Shown: one piece after another, positions 7,675-16,404 of the stretch | Layout: each line of letters starts with the position of its first letter | Numbering within the stretch: position 1 is the first letter of the stretch | NCBI GenBank assembly: GCA_045604965.1 | Contig: JAZUPB010000036.1 | Span: forward strand, 1 to 64,000 | Origin: JAISGQ01 sp045604965 | GTDB lineage: Bacteria > Bacillota > Clostridia > Oscillospirales > Acutalibacteraceae | Direction of reading: 5' to 3' | Length of the DNA: 64,000 nucleotides | Position numbers and translations under genes: made by a program | Notes under the pieces: model-generated | What the model saw: the letters and a program-made list of their open reading frames with translations, nothing else | Told to the model about the DNA's origin: nothing | Databases searched by the model: none

Positions 7675-8759
7675 TGGGAACTGAAGAAAAGAAGATCATT
7701 TCTGAAGAAATCGAGGAAACTGCTGCAGAAACAACAGCTGAGGTTCTGACCTCTGCCGATGGTGCTGATGCAGAAAATGAAGATTCCGGTATTATCATTA
7801 TACTTGAGGAATATGATGAGACCCAATATGACGAAGAAGAGATCGGAAAGGGATATGCATACGATCCCAATGCTGTAAGAAAAGCCCCGGAGGGAGGCAC
7901 AGCAGCAAAGAAAAAGAGCATAGGAATGAAGGAAGTCAAGTCAGGCTTATTTACGGTTTTCCTTACTCTGCTGAGCTTTGCGTGGATCTATCCTATTATC
8001 ATGATCCTCTTCAACTCCCTGAAGAAGGAAACAGCAATATCCACAAATACAGCTTTTGAGACACCAAATTCAGAAACCTTTGCAGGTTTTGAGAACTACG
8101 TCAACGCAATAGGCTCCAAAGGCTTTATAGATGCATTTCTCACAAGCGTGCTTATTACCGTAACATCGGTTATAGCAATTCTTGTGTTCTGTTCAATGTG
8201 CGCATGGTATATAACCAGAGTGCAGAATATCTTTACAAAGACAGTATATTTCCTGTTTATATTCTCTATGGTTGTACCCTTCCAGATGCTGATGTTCACA
8301 CTGGCTTCCACATCTGACCAGCTCAAGCTGAACACTCCCTGGAATATCTGGATAATATATCTGGGCTTTGGCGCAGGACTTGCAGTTTTCATGTTCTCAG
8401 GCTTTGTAAAGTCAATCCCTCTTGAGATAGAAGAGGCAGCCATGATAGACGGCTGTAATCCCGTTCAGACATTCTTTATGATCGTTCTCCCCGTACTCAA
8501 GCCTACCCTTATTTCCGTTGGAATCCTTGAAACAATGTGGGTATGGAACGACTATCTGCTCCCCTATCTTGTTCTTGACCGCAAGAAGTATTCCACCGTT
8601 CCCATTCTTATACAGTACTTCAAGGGCAGCTTCGGAAGAGTGGAAATGGGACCGATGATGGCTTGCATCATGCTTACGGTTCTTCCGGTCATTATAATTT
8701 ACCTTGTTTGCCAGAAGCACATTATCAAGGGCGTAGTCGCTGGTGCTGTCAAGGGCTGA
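7674..8759 (+). CDS. ABC sugar transporter permease, MalG type, with acidic N-terminal extension
   Basis: 361 residues. The ATG at 7674 shares one base with the previous stop codon (TAATG) and follows AAGGAGGTG, so translation is probably coupled; the open frame upstream of it (from 7569) overlaps the MalF gene and is not used. The C-terminal 280 residues are a normal six-helix permease with the EAA loop (EEAAMIDGCNPVQTFFMIVLPV). The first 80 residues are extra: rich in Glu and Asp, with a short IIIIL stretch, ending in a Lys cluster before the first helix. That extension is unusual for the family and would lie in the cytoplasm near the ATPase site. Confidence 0.92.
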   Translation: MGTEEKKIISEEIEETAAETTAEVLTSADGADAENEDSGIIIILEEYDETQYDEEEIGKGYAYDPNAVRKAPEGGTAAKKKSIGMKEVKSGLFTVFLTLLSFAWIYPIIMILFNSLKKETAISTNTAFETPNSETFAGFENYVNAIGSKGFIDAFLTSVLITVTSVIAILVFCSMCAWYITRVQNIFTKTVYFLFIFSMVVPFQMLMFTLASTSDQLKLNTPWNIWIIYLGFGAGLAVFMFSGFVKSIPLEIEEAAMIDGCNPVQTFFMIVLPVLKPTLISVGILETMWVWNDYLLPYLVLDRKKYSTVPILIQYFKGSFGRVEMGPMMACIMLTVLPVIIIYLVCQKHIIKGVVAGAVKG

Positions 8760-8812
8760 TTTAATCACAATTACAAGATGCTGAAGGATAAATTCGAAAA
8801 GGAGGTGCCTGT

Positions 8813-9820
8813 TTGACTATCAAAGATCTTGCCCGGAAAACGGGATATGGCGTGGCTACGGTGTCCCGTGTGCTGAACAATCATCCCAACGTCAGCGAAA
8901 AGGCGCGCAGCACGATCATGAAGGCGGTGGAAGAGTACGGCTTTCAGAGTAACGCCAACGCAAGGCAGCTGAAGCAGCATGCTACATCCATCCTCGTGAT
9001 AGTCAAGGGCACCTCCAACGAGATGTTCAGCGAAATGGTTGAAACCATCCAGAACCTGGTTGCGCGCACAAGCTATCCCCTCTACGTGGACTACATGGAT
9101 GAAGACAGCAACGAAGTGCTTCACGCAGTCCAACTCTGCCGGGAGAAAAAGCCTTTGGGCGTGATTTTCCTCGGAGGCAACAACCAGTATTTCCTCGCTG
9201 ATTTTGACAAGATAGACATTCCGTGTGTGCTTGTATCAAACGATGCTTCTGATCTGCCTTTTGACAATCTGTCCAGCGTGTGTACGGACGACCGGCAGGC
9301 AGCGCGCTGTGCCATGGATTCCCTGATTGCACTTGGACACAGAAAATTCGTCATCGTAGGCGGTGATCGGAATGTTTCCGATACAAGCAGACTGCGCTAT
9401 GAGGGCTGCATGCAGTCTTTCCGCAATCACGACATCGAATATGACGAAGAGCTGGATTACAGAGGCGTGCGTTTCTCTTATCAGGACGGATACAACGCCA
9501 CTCAGCAGCTCATCGCCAACGGCCGCCCGTTCACAGCTCTGTTTGCCGTGGCAGATGTTATGGCTATCGGTGCCATCAGAGCTCTGCACAATAACGGGCT
9601 GCGTGTGCCGGAGGATGTGTCGGTAATGGGTTTTGACGGTCTGCCGTTGGGCTCGTACCTGGTGCCGCAGCTGTCAACAGTTGTGCAGTCATTCAAGGAA
9701 ATGGCAAGACGTGCAGTAGAAATACTTATCGAACATATAGAACGTGGAGGAGAACCCTGCCACGAAACTGTACAGTACTCATTGTATCAGAAAGAAAGCA
9801 CACGCCGCATAGGAGAATAA
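8813..9820 (+). CDS. LacI-family transcriptional regulator
   Basis: 335 residues with an N-terminal LacI helix-turn-helix (MTIKDLARKTGYGVATVSRV, hinge near residues 45-55) and a periplasmic-binding-protein-like effector domain (GFDGLPLGSYLVPQLSTV near residue 275). The start is TTG at 8813, fixed by AAAAGGAGGTG and the first helix beginning at once. It lies last in the transport operon, so it is probably autoregulated through the operators at 5069 and 5210 and controls glgP through 4031. The effector is likely a maltodextrin or sugar phosphate (inference). Confidence 0.93.
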   Translation: MTIKDLARKTGYGVATVSRVLNNHPNVSEKARSTIMKAVEEYGFQSNANARQLKQHATSILVIVKGTSNEMFSEMVETIQNLVARTSYPLYVDYMDEDSNEVLHAVQLCREKKPLGVIFLGGNNQYFLADFDKIDIPCVLVSNDASDLPFDNLSSVCTDDRQAARCAMDSLIALGHRKFVIVGGDRNVSDTSRLRYEGCMQSFRNHDIEYDEELDYRGVRFSYQDGYNATQQLIANGRPFTALFAVADVMAIGAIRALHNNGLRVPEDVSVMGFDGLPLGSYLVPQLSTVVQSFKEMARRAVEILIEHIERGGEPCHETVQYSLYQKESTRRIGE

Positions 9821-9841
9821 ATTGTTCCTAAAGATTGCTGG

Positions 9842-9891
9842 CAAAAATCCCACACTCTCCGCTGATGATAAGCTTTCCGCCGGGATTTTTG
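9842..9891 (+). terminator. Hairpin between the LacI gene and malQ
   Basis: Ten-base arms CAAAAATCCC (9842-9851) and GGGATTTTTG (9882-9891) enclose a 30-base loop. The T-tract is within the stem, so it may be a weak or partial terminator. Confidence 0.4.
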
Positions 9892-9927
9892 AAGTAACCT
9901 TTCTATACGAGAAAGGCATGATCACAT

Positions 9928-11400
9928 ATGCGAAATAGCGGTATTTTAATGCACATCACATCTCTGCCGAGCCCCTACGGCATCGGCAGCATGGGAAAAT
10001 GTGCTTATGAGTTTGTTGATTTTCTCCACGACGCAGGTCAGGCGTACTGGCAGATACTTCCGCTGTGCCCTACCGGCTTCGGGGATTCTCCCTATCAGTC
10101 CTTTTCTACCTTCGCCGGCAATCATTATCTGATCGATATTGATATGCTGGTAGAAGAAGGTCTCCTTAATAAAAAGGAAGCAAGCGATATTTGCTGGGGC
10201 ATAGACGAGACCAGAGTGGATTACGGACGGATGTACAAAAACCGACTGAATCTGCTTCGAAAGGCTCACGAACGTTTTGTACCGGACGAGAAATATACGC
10301 AATTTGTCAAAGACAACGCCGATTGGCTGGAAAATTACGCCTTGTTCATGGCTCTCAAGGAGCGCTTCAACGGAAGCGACTGGCAAAGCTGGCCTGCAGA
10401 GCTGGTCACCCGAGAGCCTTTGGCCATGGAGACCTGCCGCAGAGAAATGGATCCGGAAATCAGATTCCATTGCTTCCTCCAGTATGTTTTCTTCCGCCAG
10501 TGGGAAGCTCTTCGCAGCTACACCAACAAAAAGGGCATTCGGATCATCGGTGACGTTCCCATATATGTTCCGCTGGATTCGGCGGATGTGTGGTCGGAAC
10601 CGCAGCTGTTCCAGCTTGACGAAAACCGTCGGCCCAAGATGGTTGCAGGCTGTCCTCCCGATTCGTTCACTGCAGACGGTCAACTTTGGGGCAACCCGCT
10701 GTATGACTGGGATAAAATGAAATCCACCGGCTATGAATGGTGGATTCGCCGCCTTACGGCTGCTTCCAGAATTTATGATGTCGTCCGTCTGGATCATTTC
10801 AGAGGGTTTGAGAGCTATTGGGCTATTCCTGCCGGAGACAAAACTGCAGCGGGAGGCTCATGGCAGAAAGGCCCCGGCACAGACTTTACCGACGCTGTAT
10901 GCAAAGCCATACCTGACCTTGACTTCATTGCCGAGGATCTGGGTTACATGACCCCTGAGGTTCGCAGTCTCCAGCAGCATTTCGGATATCCCGGAATGAA
11001 AGTGATGCTGTTTGCTTTTGACTCCAGAGAGACTTCCGACTATCTTCCCCACTCATATCCCGTAAAGTCGGTGTGCTATTCCGGAACCCACGACAACATG
11101 ACAGCTGCCCAGTGGCTCAACGAGGCCTCGCCGGAGGATATTGCCCTGGCAAAATCCTATCTCGGCCTCAACGATGAGGAAGGTCCGGTTGTCGGACTGA
11201 TCCGTGGCTGCATGAGCTCCGTAAGCGAACTCTGTATCATCCAGATGCAGGATTATCTTGAACTTGGCGCTGAAGGACGCATGAACAGTCCGGGCACCCT
11301 TTCGGTAAAGAACTGGACATGGCGTGCCAAGCCGGGATGTATCACCGAAGAACTTACCGAGCGGATTCTTGCAACCACCAGACGCTATGGAAGAGCTTGA
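9928..11400 (+). CDS. malQ: 4-alpha-glucanotransferase (amylomaltase, GH77)
   Basis: Cytoplasmic disproportionating enzyme that transfers alpha-1,4-glucan segments between maltodextrins and releases glucose. The 490 residues match the usual bacterial length. Catalytic blocks are present: VVRLDHFRGFESYW (nucleophile Asp, near residue 288), FIAEDLGYMTPEVRSL (acid/base Glu, near 335) and GTHDNMTAAQW (transition-state Asp, near 388). The start lies 11 bases after a GAAAGG site. It closes the maltodextrin module and supplies substrates for GlgP. Confidence 0.96.
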   Translation: MRNSGILMHITSLPSPYGIGSMGKCAYEFVDFLHDAGQAYWQILPLCPTGFGDSPYQSFSTFAGNHYLIDIDMLVEEGLLNKKEASDICWGIDETRVDYGRMYKNRLNLLRKAHERFVPDEKYTQFVKDNADWLENYALFMALKERFNGSDWQSWPAELVTREPLAMETCRREMDPEIRFHCFLQYVFFRQWEALRSYTNKKGIRIIGDVPIYVPLDSADVWSEPQLFQLDENRRPKMVAGCPPDSFTADGQLWGNPLYDWDKMKSTGYEWWIRRLTAASRIYDVVRLDHFRGFESYWAIPAGDKTAAGGSWQKGPGTDFTDAVCKAIPDLDFIAEDLGYMTPEVRSLQQHFGYPGMKVMLFAFDSRETSDYLPHSYPVKSVCYSGTHDNMTAAQWLNEASPEDIALAKSYLGLNDEEGPVVGLIRGCMSSVSELCIIQMQDYLELGAEGRMNSPGTLSVKNWTWRAKPGCITEELTERILATTRRYGRA

Positions 11401-11880
11401 TGCAGCAAGATGGAAATCTGAGCTGAATCCCAAAGCTTAAAAATGATGCACTAAGGCTCAAGCCCGAATTCCGTGAGAAATCAAAGACGCAGCAAGGAAC
11501 AGAAAATAGTATTATTTTTGACCATCGCCTCTGAGATAACCTAAAGCTGCATGGTGTTAGGCTGGGCAGACTTTGTAAATTAACTGCACATGATTCGGTT
11601 GAACAAATTGACTTGCATACAGACGTGAGTGTTGCCTCTATCATCAAGAGGCAAACGACCGCCGTCGCAGCAATTGCAGCAGTGGATTATTACCAGCCAT
11701 TTGAATTGAGTAATTGATCCTGTGGTAAGTATGAGTGCCATAGGTACACCTGCTTTGTCTTGAGTCCTTTTCGGCACAAAGAACATATTCTTTAGGGATC
11801 GATTTACATTTTACAATATGGATGCGGGGATGAGGAATCCATGCCCTGCGTTCGTCTATCCATGCGCTCTTCCGCTTCCC
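11401..11880. other. Non-coding or decayed stretch after malQ
   Basis: No convincing gene. Short minus-strand open frames (11580-11786, 11644-11910) overlap each other and match no family I recognise. The region lies just before the second integration scar and is probably degraded element DNA. Confidence 0.4.
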
Positions 11881-11890
11881 GGTACCCTTT

Positions 11891-11908
11891 GTACCCTTAT
11901 CCGTACCC
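11891..11908. repeat. GTACCCTTATnnGTACCC motif, copy 2 of 3
   Basis: GTACCCTTATCCGTACCC, preceded by another GTACCC at 11882. Same motif as beside the integrase stop at 205-222. Confidence 0.5.
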
Positions 11909-11914
11909 ATTACA

Positions 11915-12013
11915 GGTTAGAAAATCCTGAATTCAATAGAAAACTCGGAAAAAGCCAAAAACACAAATGGCTTACCTATGCGATTTTTATCACATAAGGT
12001 AAGCCATTGGAAC
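11915..12013. repeat. Intergenic repeat with GGCTTACC hairpin, copy 1
   Basis: Contains TTAGAAAAT..., AAAAACACAAA and an inverted repeat ATGGCTTACCT / AGGTAAGCCAT around GCGATTTTTATCACAT. A second, better preserved copy lies at 21587-21700 with the same order of blocks. Confidence 0.65.
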
Positions 12014-12027
12014 GGCGTTGTACAATT

Positions 12028-12190
12028 CAAATCCTGTCTCCGCAACCAAGAAAATCGGCATGAACATCACGTTCTTGCCGATTTTCTTTTGTCTGTACCC
12101 TTATTTGTACCCTTTACGCGTCGACATAGTCTGATTAGGTTTTAGATTGATTGGATATATTCTTAAGGTATAGATCCAAGCGGCAGGCGA
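12028..12190. other. Second tRNA 3' end and integrase C-terminus relic
   Basis: TTCAAATCCTGTCTCCGCAACCA-like sequence (12028-12050, the T loop to CCA end) is followed by the GAAAATCGGCA hairpin (12052-12092), the GTACCC motif (12097-12114), and a minus-strand relic of the integrase tail. The tail reads RLDLYLKNISNQSKT, then a stop, then SDYVDA, against MDLYFKNISNQSKTKEDYAEA at 224-300. Nucleotide identity to 135-290 is high by eye. This is a degraded duplicate of the scar at the window start. Confidence 0.75.
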
Positions 12191-12420
12191 TGTGCCTGCT
12201 CTTTTTGTTTTACGCCGATTTGGTAATGTGAACGAAGGGACAGAAGTTCACTGCATATCGGTGCTCTCTATTATTTCTAGCAGTAAGTTATTAGCAGACA
12301 CGGATAGTTTCATTTTGTATGGTGTGTGTTTTTGTTTGATGCACGGTTCTCATTCATTCAGATAGAGACAAATCAACGGTTTCGGCGAGTATACATATTC
12401 TTGTGCACGAAAAGTATTAC
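12191..12420. other. Gap before the aldehyde oxidoreductase operon
   Basis: No gene, strong hairpin or repeat seen; the first part continues the decayed integrase relic. Confidence 0.4.
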
Positions 12421-12424
12421 GCTA

Positions 12425-12453
12425 TTGTAAAAAAACAAGATATATGGTATAGT
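12425..12453 (+). promoter_or_regulatory. Promoter of the aldehyde oxidoreductase operon
   Basis: TTGTAA (12425-12430), 17-base spacer, TATAGT (12448-12453), about 70 bases before the first gene. Confidence 0.55.
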
Positions 12454-12532
12454 AAAAGTATAGCAAAACAACAATGTAAACCAATAGTAATATATTAAAA
12501 GTGATGATTTTCTCGAAAAGGGGATGAGTTGC

Positions 12533-14455
12533 GTGGAAAAGTCATTTGGCGGATATATGGGTAAAGTAATGCAGGTTGATCTTACAACCCGCGAAGTAAC
12601 CGAATACCTATGGAGCGATAAGGACAGAGAGCTATACATAGGCGGCAAGATGATGGCTGCAAAGATACTCTATGATAACCTGACAGGCAAAGAAGAAGCT
12701 TATTCGGAAGATAATATGGTAGTTATTACCACAGGACCTTTGACAGGCACAGGAGCACCCAGCTCAAGCCGATTCAACCTGTCGACCCTTTCACCACAGA
12801 CGGGAATAATAGCTTCATCAAATTGCGGCGGTTCCTTTGGGTATTATCTGAAAAAAGCCGGTTATGATGCAATAATCATCAAAGGCAGATGCAGTGAGCA
12901 TACGTGGCTTGAGATAAACGGCGATGAGTTTATATTCCATAACGCTGATGATCTGTGGGGTACAAAGGTGACCGAGTGTCAGGAACACCTTGAAAAAAAG
13001 CTCTCGGAAAACAGAAAGAACGTGAGATTCGGCAATATCTGCATAGGTCCTGCCGGCGAAAATCTTGTACGTTATTCTGCAGTGCTCAGCGGCGAGCGTG
13101 CCGCAGGCAGAGTGGGAATCGGAGCAGTGTTCGGATGGAAGAATCTCAAGGCAGTCACAGCCTTGGGCAACTGCACAGTTCCCATATACAACGAGGAGAA
13201 AAATCTTAAATGGAATAAAAAGTGGTTTTCCTATCTGCGCCGTCACCCGCTGACGGGTAATCAGCTGCCGAGGCTCGGCACTGCAGGACTTGTAAGTTCA
13301 ATGCAGGCAAGGAAGATACTCTCCACCAAGAACTACACCTACGGTCAGTTTGAAGATTTCGAAAAGGTAAGCGGCGAGGTGTTGGCGGAGGAATATAATA
13401 TTGTAAACAAGGGTTGTCTGACCTGCCCGATAAAGTGTGCCCGAACTGTAGAAGTTGACGGTCGAGCCGTAAAGGGTCCTGAGCTTGAAACTCTGGGATT
13501 GCTGGGCGGTGGCATACTCAATGCCGATCTTCCTTGTATTCTTCGCTGGAACAACGAACTTGACGAGCTTGGAATGGACACCATTTCCGCCTCCAGTACC
13601 CTTGCCTTTGCGATGGAAGCAAATGAAAAGGGGCTGTGGGATAATGGACTTAAATTTGGAAGTACGGATGAGATATCGAAGATATGGGAAGATATTGCTT
13701 ACCGTCGGGGGATCGGAGATGAGCTTGCAGAAGGCAGTAAACGTCTTTCAGAAAAGTACGGCGGCAAGGAATTTGCAATGCACGTAAAGGGTCTTGAACT
13801 TGCAGCCTACGAGCCGAGACGTGCAGTAGGACAGGGACTGGGCTATGCAGTATCAAACCGAGGCGGCTGTCACCTCAACGGCGGATATCTGGTTATCCTT
13901 GAGGGACTTGGACTGAATACCGATTCTCAGACCTACAAGTCAAAGGCTGATTTTACAATGCTTTTCCAGAATCTGATGGAAATGATCTCTGCAACGGGGC
14001 AGTGTCTGTTCACTTCCTATGCATTTTTTCCGGGATTCCTTATCACGCGCCCAAACGGTGCCATTACGAAGACCGCCAACTTCCTGCTTCCGCATATTGG
14101 TTGGATAGGCAGATTCATAAATAAATTCCCCACCCTTCTGGCTCTGCATCTGCCCGTATTTCATCATACAAAGGCGATCAAATACGCTGTGGGAATGAAG
14201 ATGAACTTCGGAAAATATATCCGCTGCGGTGAACGTGGCTATAATCTTGAAAGATGCATAAATGCACGTTTCGGCATCAGCTCAAAGGACGATGCATTGC
14301 CGAAGAGACTGACCGATGTACCCCAGGATAAGAATGACCCAAAAACAAAAGTGCCCCTAGAAAAAATGAAGAAGAGGTACTACAAGGCTCGTGGATGGGA
14401 TAAAAACGGCATACCCACAGAGAGAACTCTTCGTAAGCTGAAGATAAGCAAGTGA
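12533..14455 (+). CDS. aor: Tungsten-type aldehyde:ferredoxin oxidoreductase
   Basis: Member of the AOR family, which interconverts aldehydes and carboxylic acids with ferredoxin-type carriers using a bis-pterin tungsten cofactor and one [4Fe-4S] cluster. About 640 residues, full length. The N-terminal domain has GGYMGKVMQVDLTTREV and TGPLTGTGAPSSSRFN; cluster ligands are Cys295, Cys298, Cys302 (CLTCPIKC) and Cys491 (TGQCLF). The C-terminus has IRCGERGYNLERCINARFG. An in-frame ATG at 12524 touches the GGGG ribosome site with no spacing; the GTG at 12533 has 9 bases and is the better start. First gene of an operon with MoaD, polyferredoxin-alcohol dehydrogenase, MOSC and E1 genes. Substrate is unknown. 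Confidence 0.95.
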   Translation: MEKSFGGYMGKVMQVDLTTREVTEYLWSDKDRELYIGGKMMAAKILYDNLTGKEEAYSEDNMVVITTGPLTGTGAPSSSRFNLSTLSPQTGIIASSNCGGSFGYYLKKAGYDAIIIKGRCSEHTWLEINGDEFIFHNADDLWGTKVTECQEHLEKKLSENRKNVRFGNICIGPAGENLVRYSAVLSGERAAGRVGIGAVFGWKNLKAVTALGNCTVPIYNEEKNLKWNKKWFSYLRRHPLTGNQLPRLGTAGLVSSMQARKILSTKNYTYGQFEDFEKVSGEVLAEEYNIVNKGCLTCPIKCARTVEVDGRAVKGPELETLGLLGGGILNADLPCILRWNNELDELGMDTISASSTLAFAMEANEKGLWDNGLKFGSTDEISKIWEDIAYRRGIGDELAEGSKRLSEKYGGKEFAMHVKGLELAAYEPRRAVGQGLGYAVSNRGGCHLNGGYLVILEGLGLNTDSQTYKSKADFTMLFQNLMEMISATGQCLFTSYAFFPGFLITRPNGAITKTANFLLPHIGWIGRFINKFPTLLALHLPVFHHTKAIKYAVGMKMNFGKYIRCGERGYNLERCINARFGISSKDDALPKRLTDVPQDKNDPKTKVPLEKMKKRYYKARGWDKNGIPTERTLRKLKISK

Positions 14456-14466
14456 GGTGAGCAAGT

Positions 14467-14721
14467 ATGGTAAAGGTAAAATTATTCGGACTTTTCCGTC
14501 TTGATACAGGACTTCGCGAACTTGAGACCGACGTAAAAACGGTTAAGGAGCTTTACGCCGTACTGCTCAGCGAAGCAAAAAAGGCAAAACCCGATACCAA
14601 GGTAACCGCAAAGGACATTGACGGCTGCATTGTTATGATAAACGGCAAGGCAGGCAAAAAGACCAGCAGACTTTCCAACGGAGACGAGGTAATGCTTATG
14701 TCTCCTGTCTGCGGCGGCTGA
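14467..14721 (+). CDS. moaD: MoaD/ThiS-like sulfur-carrier protein
   Basis: 84-residue ubiquitin-fold protein ending in the diagnostic Gly-Gly (SPVCGG). Its C-terminus is adenylated by an E1-like enzyme and converted to a thiocarboxylate that donates the dithiolene sulfur of molybdopterin. It sits 11 bases after aor, and a MoeB/ThiF-like E1 lies three genes downstream, so the pair probably serves the tungstopterin cofactor of the AOR. General moaABCE genes are not in the window. Confidence 0.87.
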   Translation: MVKVKLFGLFRLDTGLRELETDVKTVKELYAVLLSEAKKAKPDTKVTAKDIDGCIVMINGKAGKKTSRLSNGDEVMLMSPVCGG

Positions 14722-14735
14722 GAGGCGGTGTTACA

Positions 14736-16400
14736 GTGAAAAGTTACAGAATAACAGATAAATGTATCGGCTGCACACTGTGCGCAAAGAATTGCCCCGT
14801 CGGGGCTATATCAGGCAGTTTGAAAGAGAAGCACATAATCGATGAAAACCTCTGCATCAGATGCGGACTTTGCGGAAAAATGTGTGCAAAGGGTGCGGTG
14901 CAGAATGAAAAAGGCGAAGCCGCAGAAAAGCTTCCTAAAGATAAATGGGAAAAGCCATATATAGACAGATCGATATGTGCAGGCTGCTCGGTGTGTGTTG
15001 AGAACTGCCCGAAAAACTGCCTTTCTCTGACAGATCCGAAATTTCACGGAGATATAAGAACTGTGGCAGAGCTCAGAAACGCCGAGGAATGCATAGGCTG
15101 CGGTCTCTGTGCAGACAGCTGTCCCATAAACGCCATAAAAATGGGTATAAAGCCCCCCGAAAGGAACTACAAGGAGGTAAAGACAATGAGCAGCAAGATT
15201 TACTGCAGAACCTTCCAGGCAATAATGAAGATAGGACATTATTTTATGGGCTACCGTATGCCGGAATACATAGACGGTCCCGGCAGTATAAGCAAAATGC
15301 CTGAGTTTATGAAGGCAAAGGGTGCAAACAATGTTCTTGTTGTAACCGATAACGGACTTGTAAAGCTGGGACTTCCCAACGGGATGCTCAGTGCGATGGA
15401 AAAAGCAGGTATAAAATACACTGTGTTCAGCAATATTCAGCCAAATCCCACGAGTGATGATGTTGAAAACGGCTATAAGGTATATAAGGAAAATGGCTGT
15501 GAGGCTATAGTTGCATTCGGCGGCGGTGCTCCAATGGACTGCGCAAAGGCGATAGGTGCAAGAGTTGCCCGTCCGAGAAAGAGCGTTGCACAGCTTCAGG
15601 GTATACTTAAGATACTCAAGAAGATACCGCTGTTTTTTGCAGTTCCCACCACCTCGGGTACAGGCTCCGAGACAACCGTTGCAGCGGTTATTACCGACGC
15701 CGCAACCCACCACAAGGCATCTATAAACGACCCCAACATAATTCCGAAATATGCAATACTCGACCCCGAACTGACAATAGGTCTGCCGCCTTTTGTAACA
15801 GCTACAACGGGTATGGATGCATTGTGCCATGCAGTTGAATCCTATACAAACCACACTTACTGCACCAAGATTGAAAACGACCTTGCAAAGAAAGCAGTAA
15901 AGCTTATTTACGATAATCTTCTCAAAGCATACAAGAATGGCAGCGACCTTGAGGCACGTCAGAATATGCAGCTTGCAGCATTCTATGCAGGACGCTCTTT
16001 TACGCGCGGATGTGTCGGGTATGTCCACGCGGTGGGACACACCCTCGGCGGACTTTACGGAGTGCCGCACGGACTTGCAATGTCCATAATTTTACCTCAC
16101 GTAATGCGCCAGTTCGGTCCCGCTGTTTACAAGAGACTTTCTGAGCTTGCGGATGTCTGCGGCATCGGGGGTACAAATGAAGAAGAAAAAGCAATAAAGT
16201 TCATCGAGTGGATCGAGCAGCTTAAAAAGGATATGGGAATTCCAGCAGGTATCGACGTTATCAAGGAAGAGGACGTTCCTCAGATCATCAAATGGGCATC
16301 AAAGGAAGCAAATCCTCTCTATCCGGTACCTGTAATCTGGCAGGCAGAGGATTTCGGCAAACTTATCGATACTCTGACAGCCGCTGCAAAAGAGGGCTGA
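14736..16400 (+). CDS. Four-cluster ferredoxin fused to iron-containing alcohol dehydrogenase
   Basis: 554 residues from a GTG start. Residues 1-150 carry four CxxCxxCxxxC motifs (Cys10-20, 40-50, 81-91, 119-129), room for four [4Fe-4S] clusters, like the AorA subunit of filamentous bacterial AORs. Residues 151-554 are a type III iron alcohol dehydrogenase with GGGAPMDCAKAI (nucleotide site), TTSGTGSE, GMDALCHAVE (Asp and His metal ligands) and HAVGHTLGGLYGVPHG (two His ligands). The junction has no stop codon, yet a perfect AAGGAGG (15171-15177) lies 8 bases before an in-frame ATG at 15186, so the dehydrogenase may also be made alone. It likely couples the AOR to aldehyde/alcohol interconversion. 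Confidence 0.9.
   Translation: MKSYRITDKCIGCTLCAKNCPVGAISGSLKEKHIIDENLCIRCGLCGKMCAKGAVQNEKGEAAEKLPKDKWEKPYIDRSICAGCSVCVENCPKNCLSLTDPKFHGDIRTVAELRNAEECIGCGLCADSCPINAIKMGIKPPERNYKEVKTMSSKIYCRTFQAIMKIGHYFMGYRMPEYIDGPGSISKMPEFMKAKGANNVLVVTDNGLVKLGLPNGMLSAMEKAGIKYTVFSNIQPNPTSDDVENGYKVYKENGCEAIVAFGGGAPMDCAKAIGARVARPRKSVAQLQGILKILKKIPLFFAVPTTSGTGSETTVAAVITDAATHHKASINDPNIIPKYAILDPELTIGLPPFVTATTGMDALCHAVESYTNHTYCTKIENDLAKKAVKLIYDNLLKAYKNGSDLEARQNMQLAAFYAGRSFTRGCVGYVHAVGHTLGGLYGVPHGLAMSIILPHVMRQFGPAVYKRLSELADVCGIGGTNEEEKAIKFIEWIEQLKKDMGIPAGIDVIKEEDVPQIIKWASKEANPLYPVPVIWQAEDFGKLIDTLTAAAKEG
15171..15188 (+). promoter_or_regulatory. Internal ribosome binding site and start codon for the dehydrogenase domain
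   Basis: AAGGAGGTAAAGACAATG lies exactly at the boundary of the ferredoxin and dehydrogenase domains, in frame (codon 151). It is a stronger ribosome site than the one at the GTG start of the whole gene. Confidence 0.7.
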
Positions 16401-16404
16401 TCCC

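Noticed and set aside
11580..11910. Small minus-strand genes between malQ and the aor operon
   Set aside because: Two overlapping frames of 68 and 88 codons without ribosome sites or recognisable motifs, in an otherwise decayed region.
14811..16070. A 419-codon minus-strand open frame
   Set aside because: Antisense shadow of the ferredoxin-alcohol dehydrogenase gene; Cys/Tyr-rich composition reflects the opposite-strand codons.
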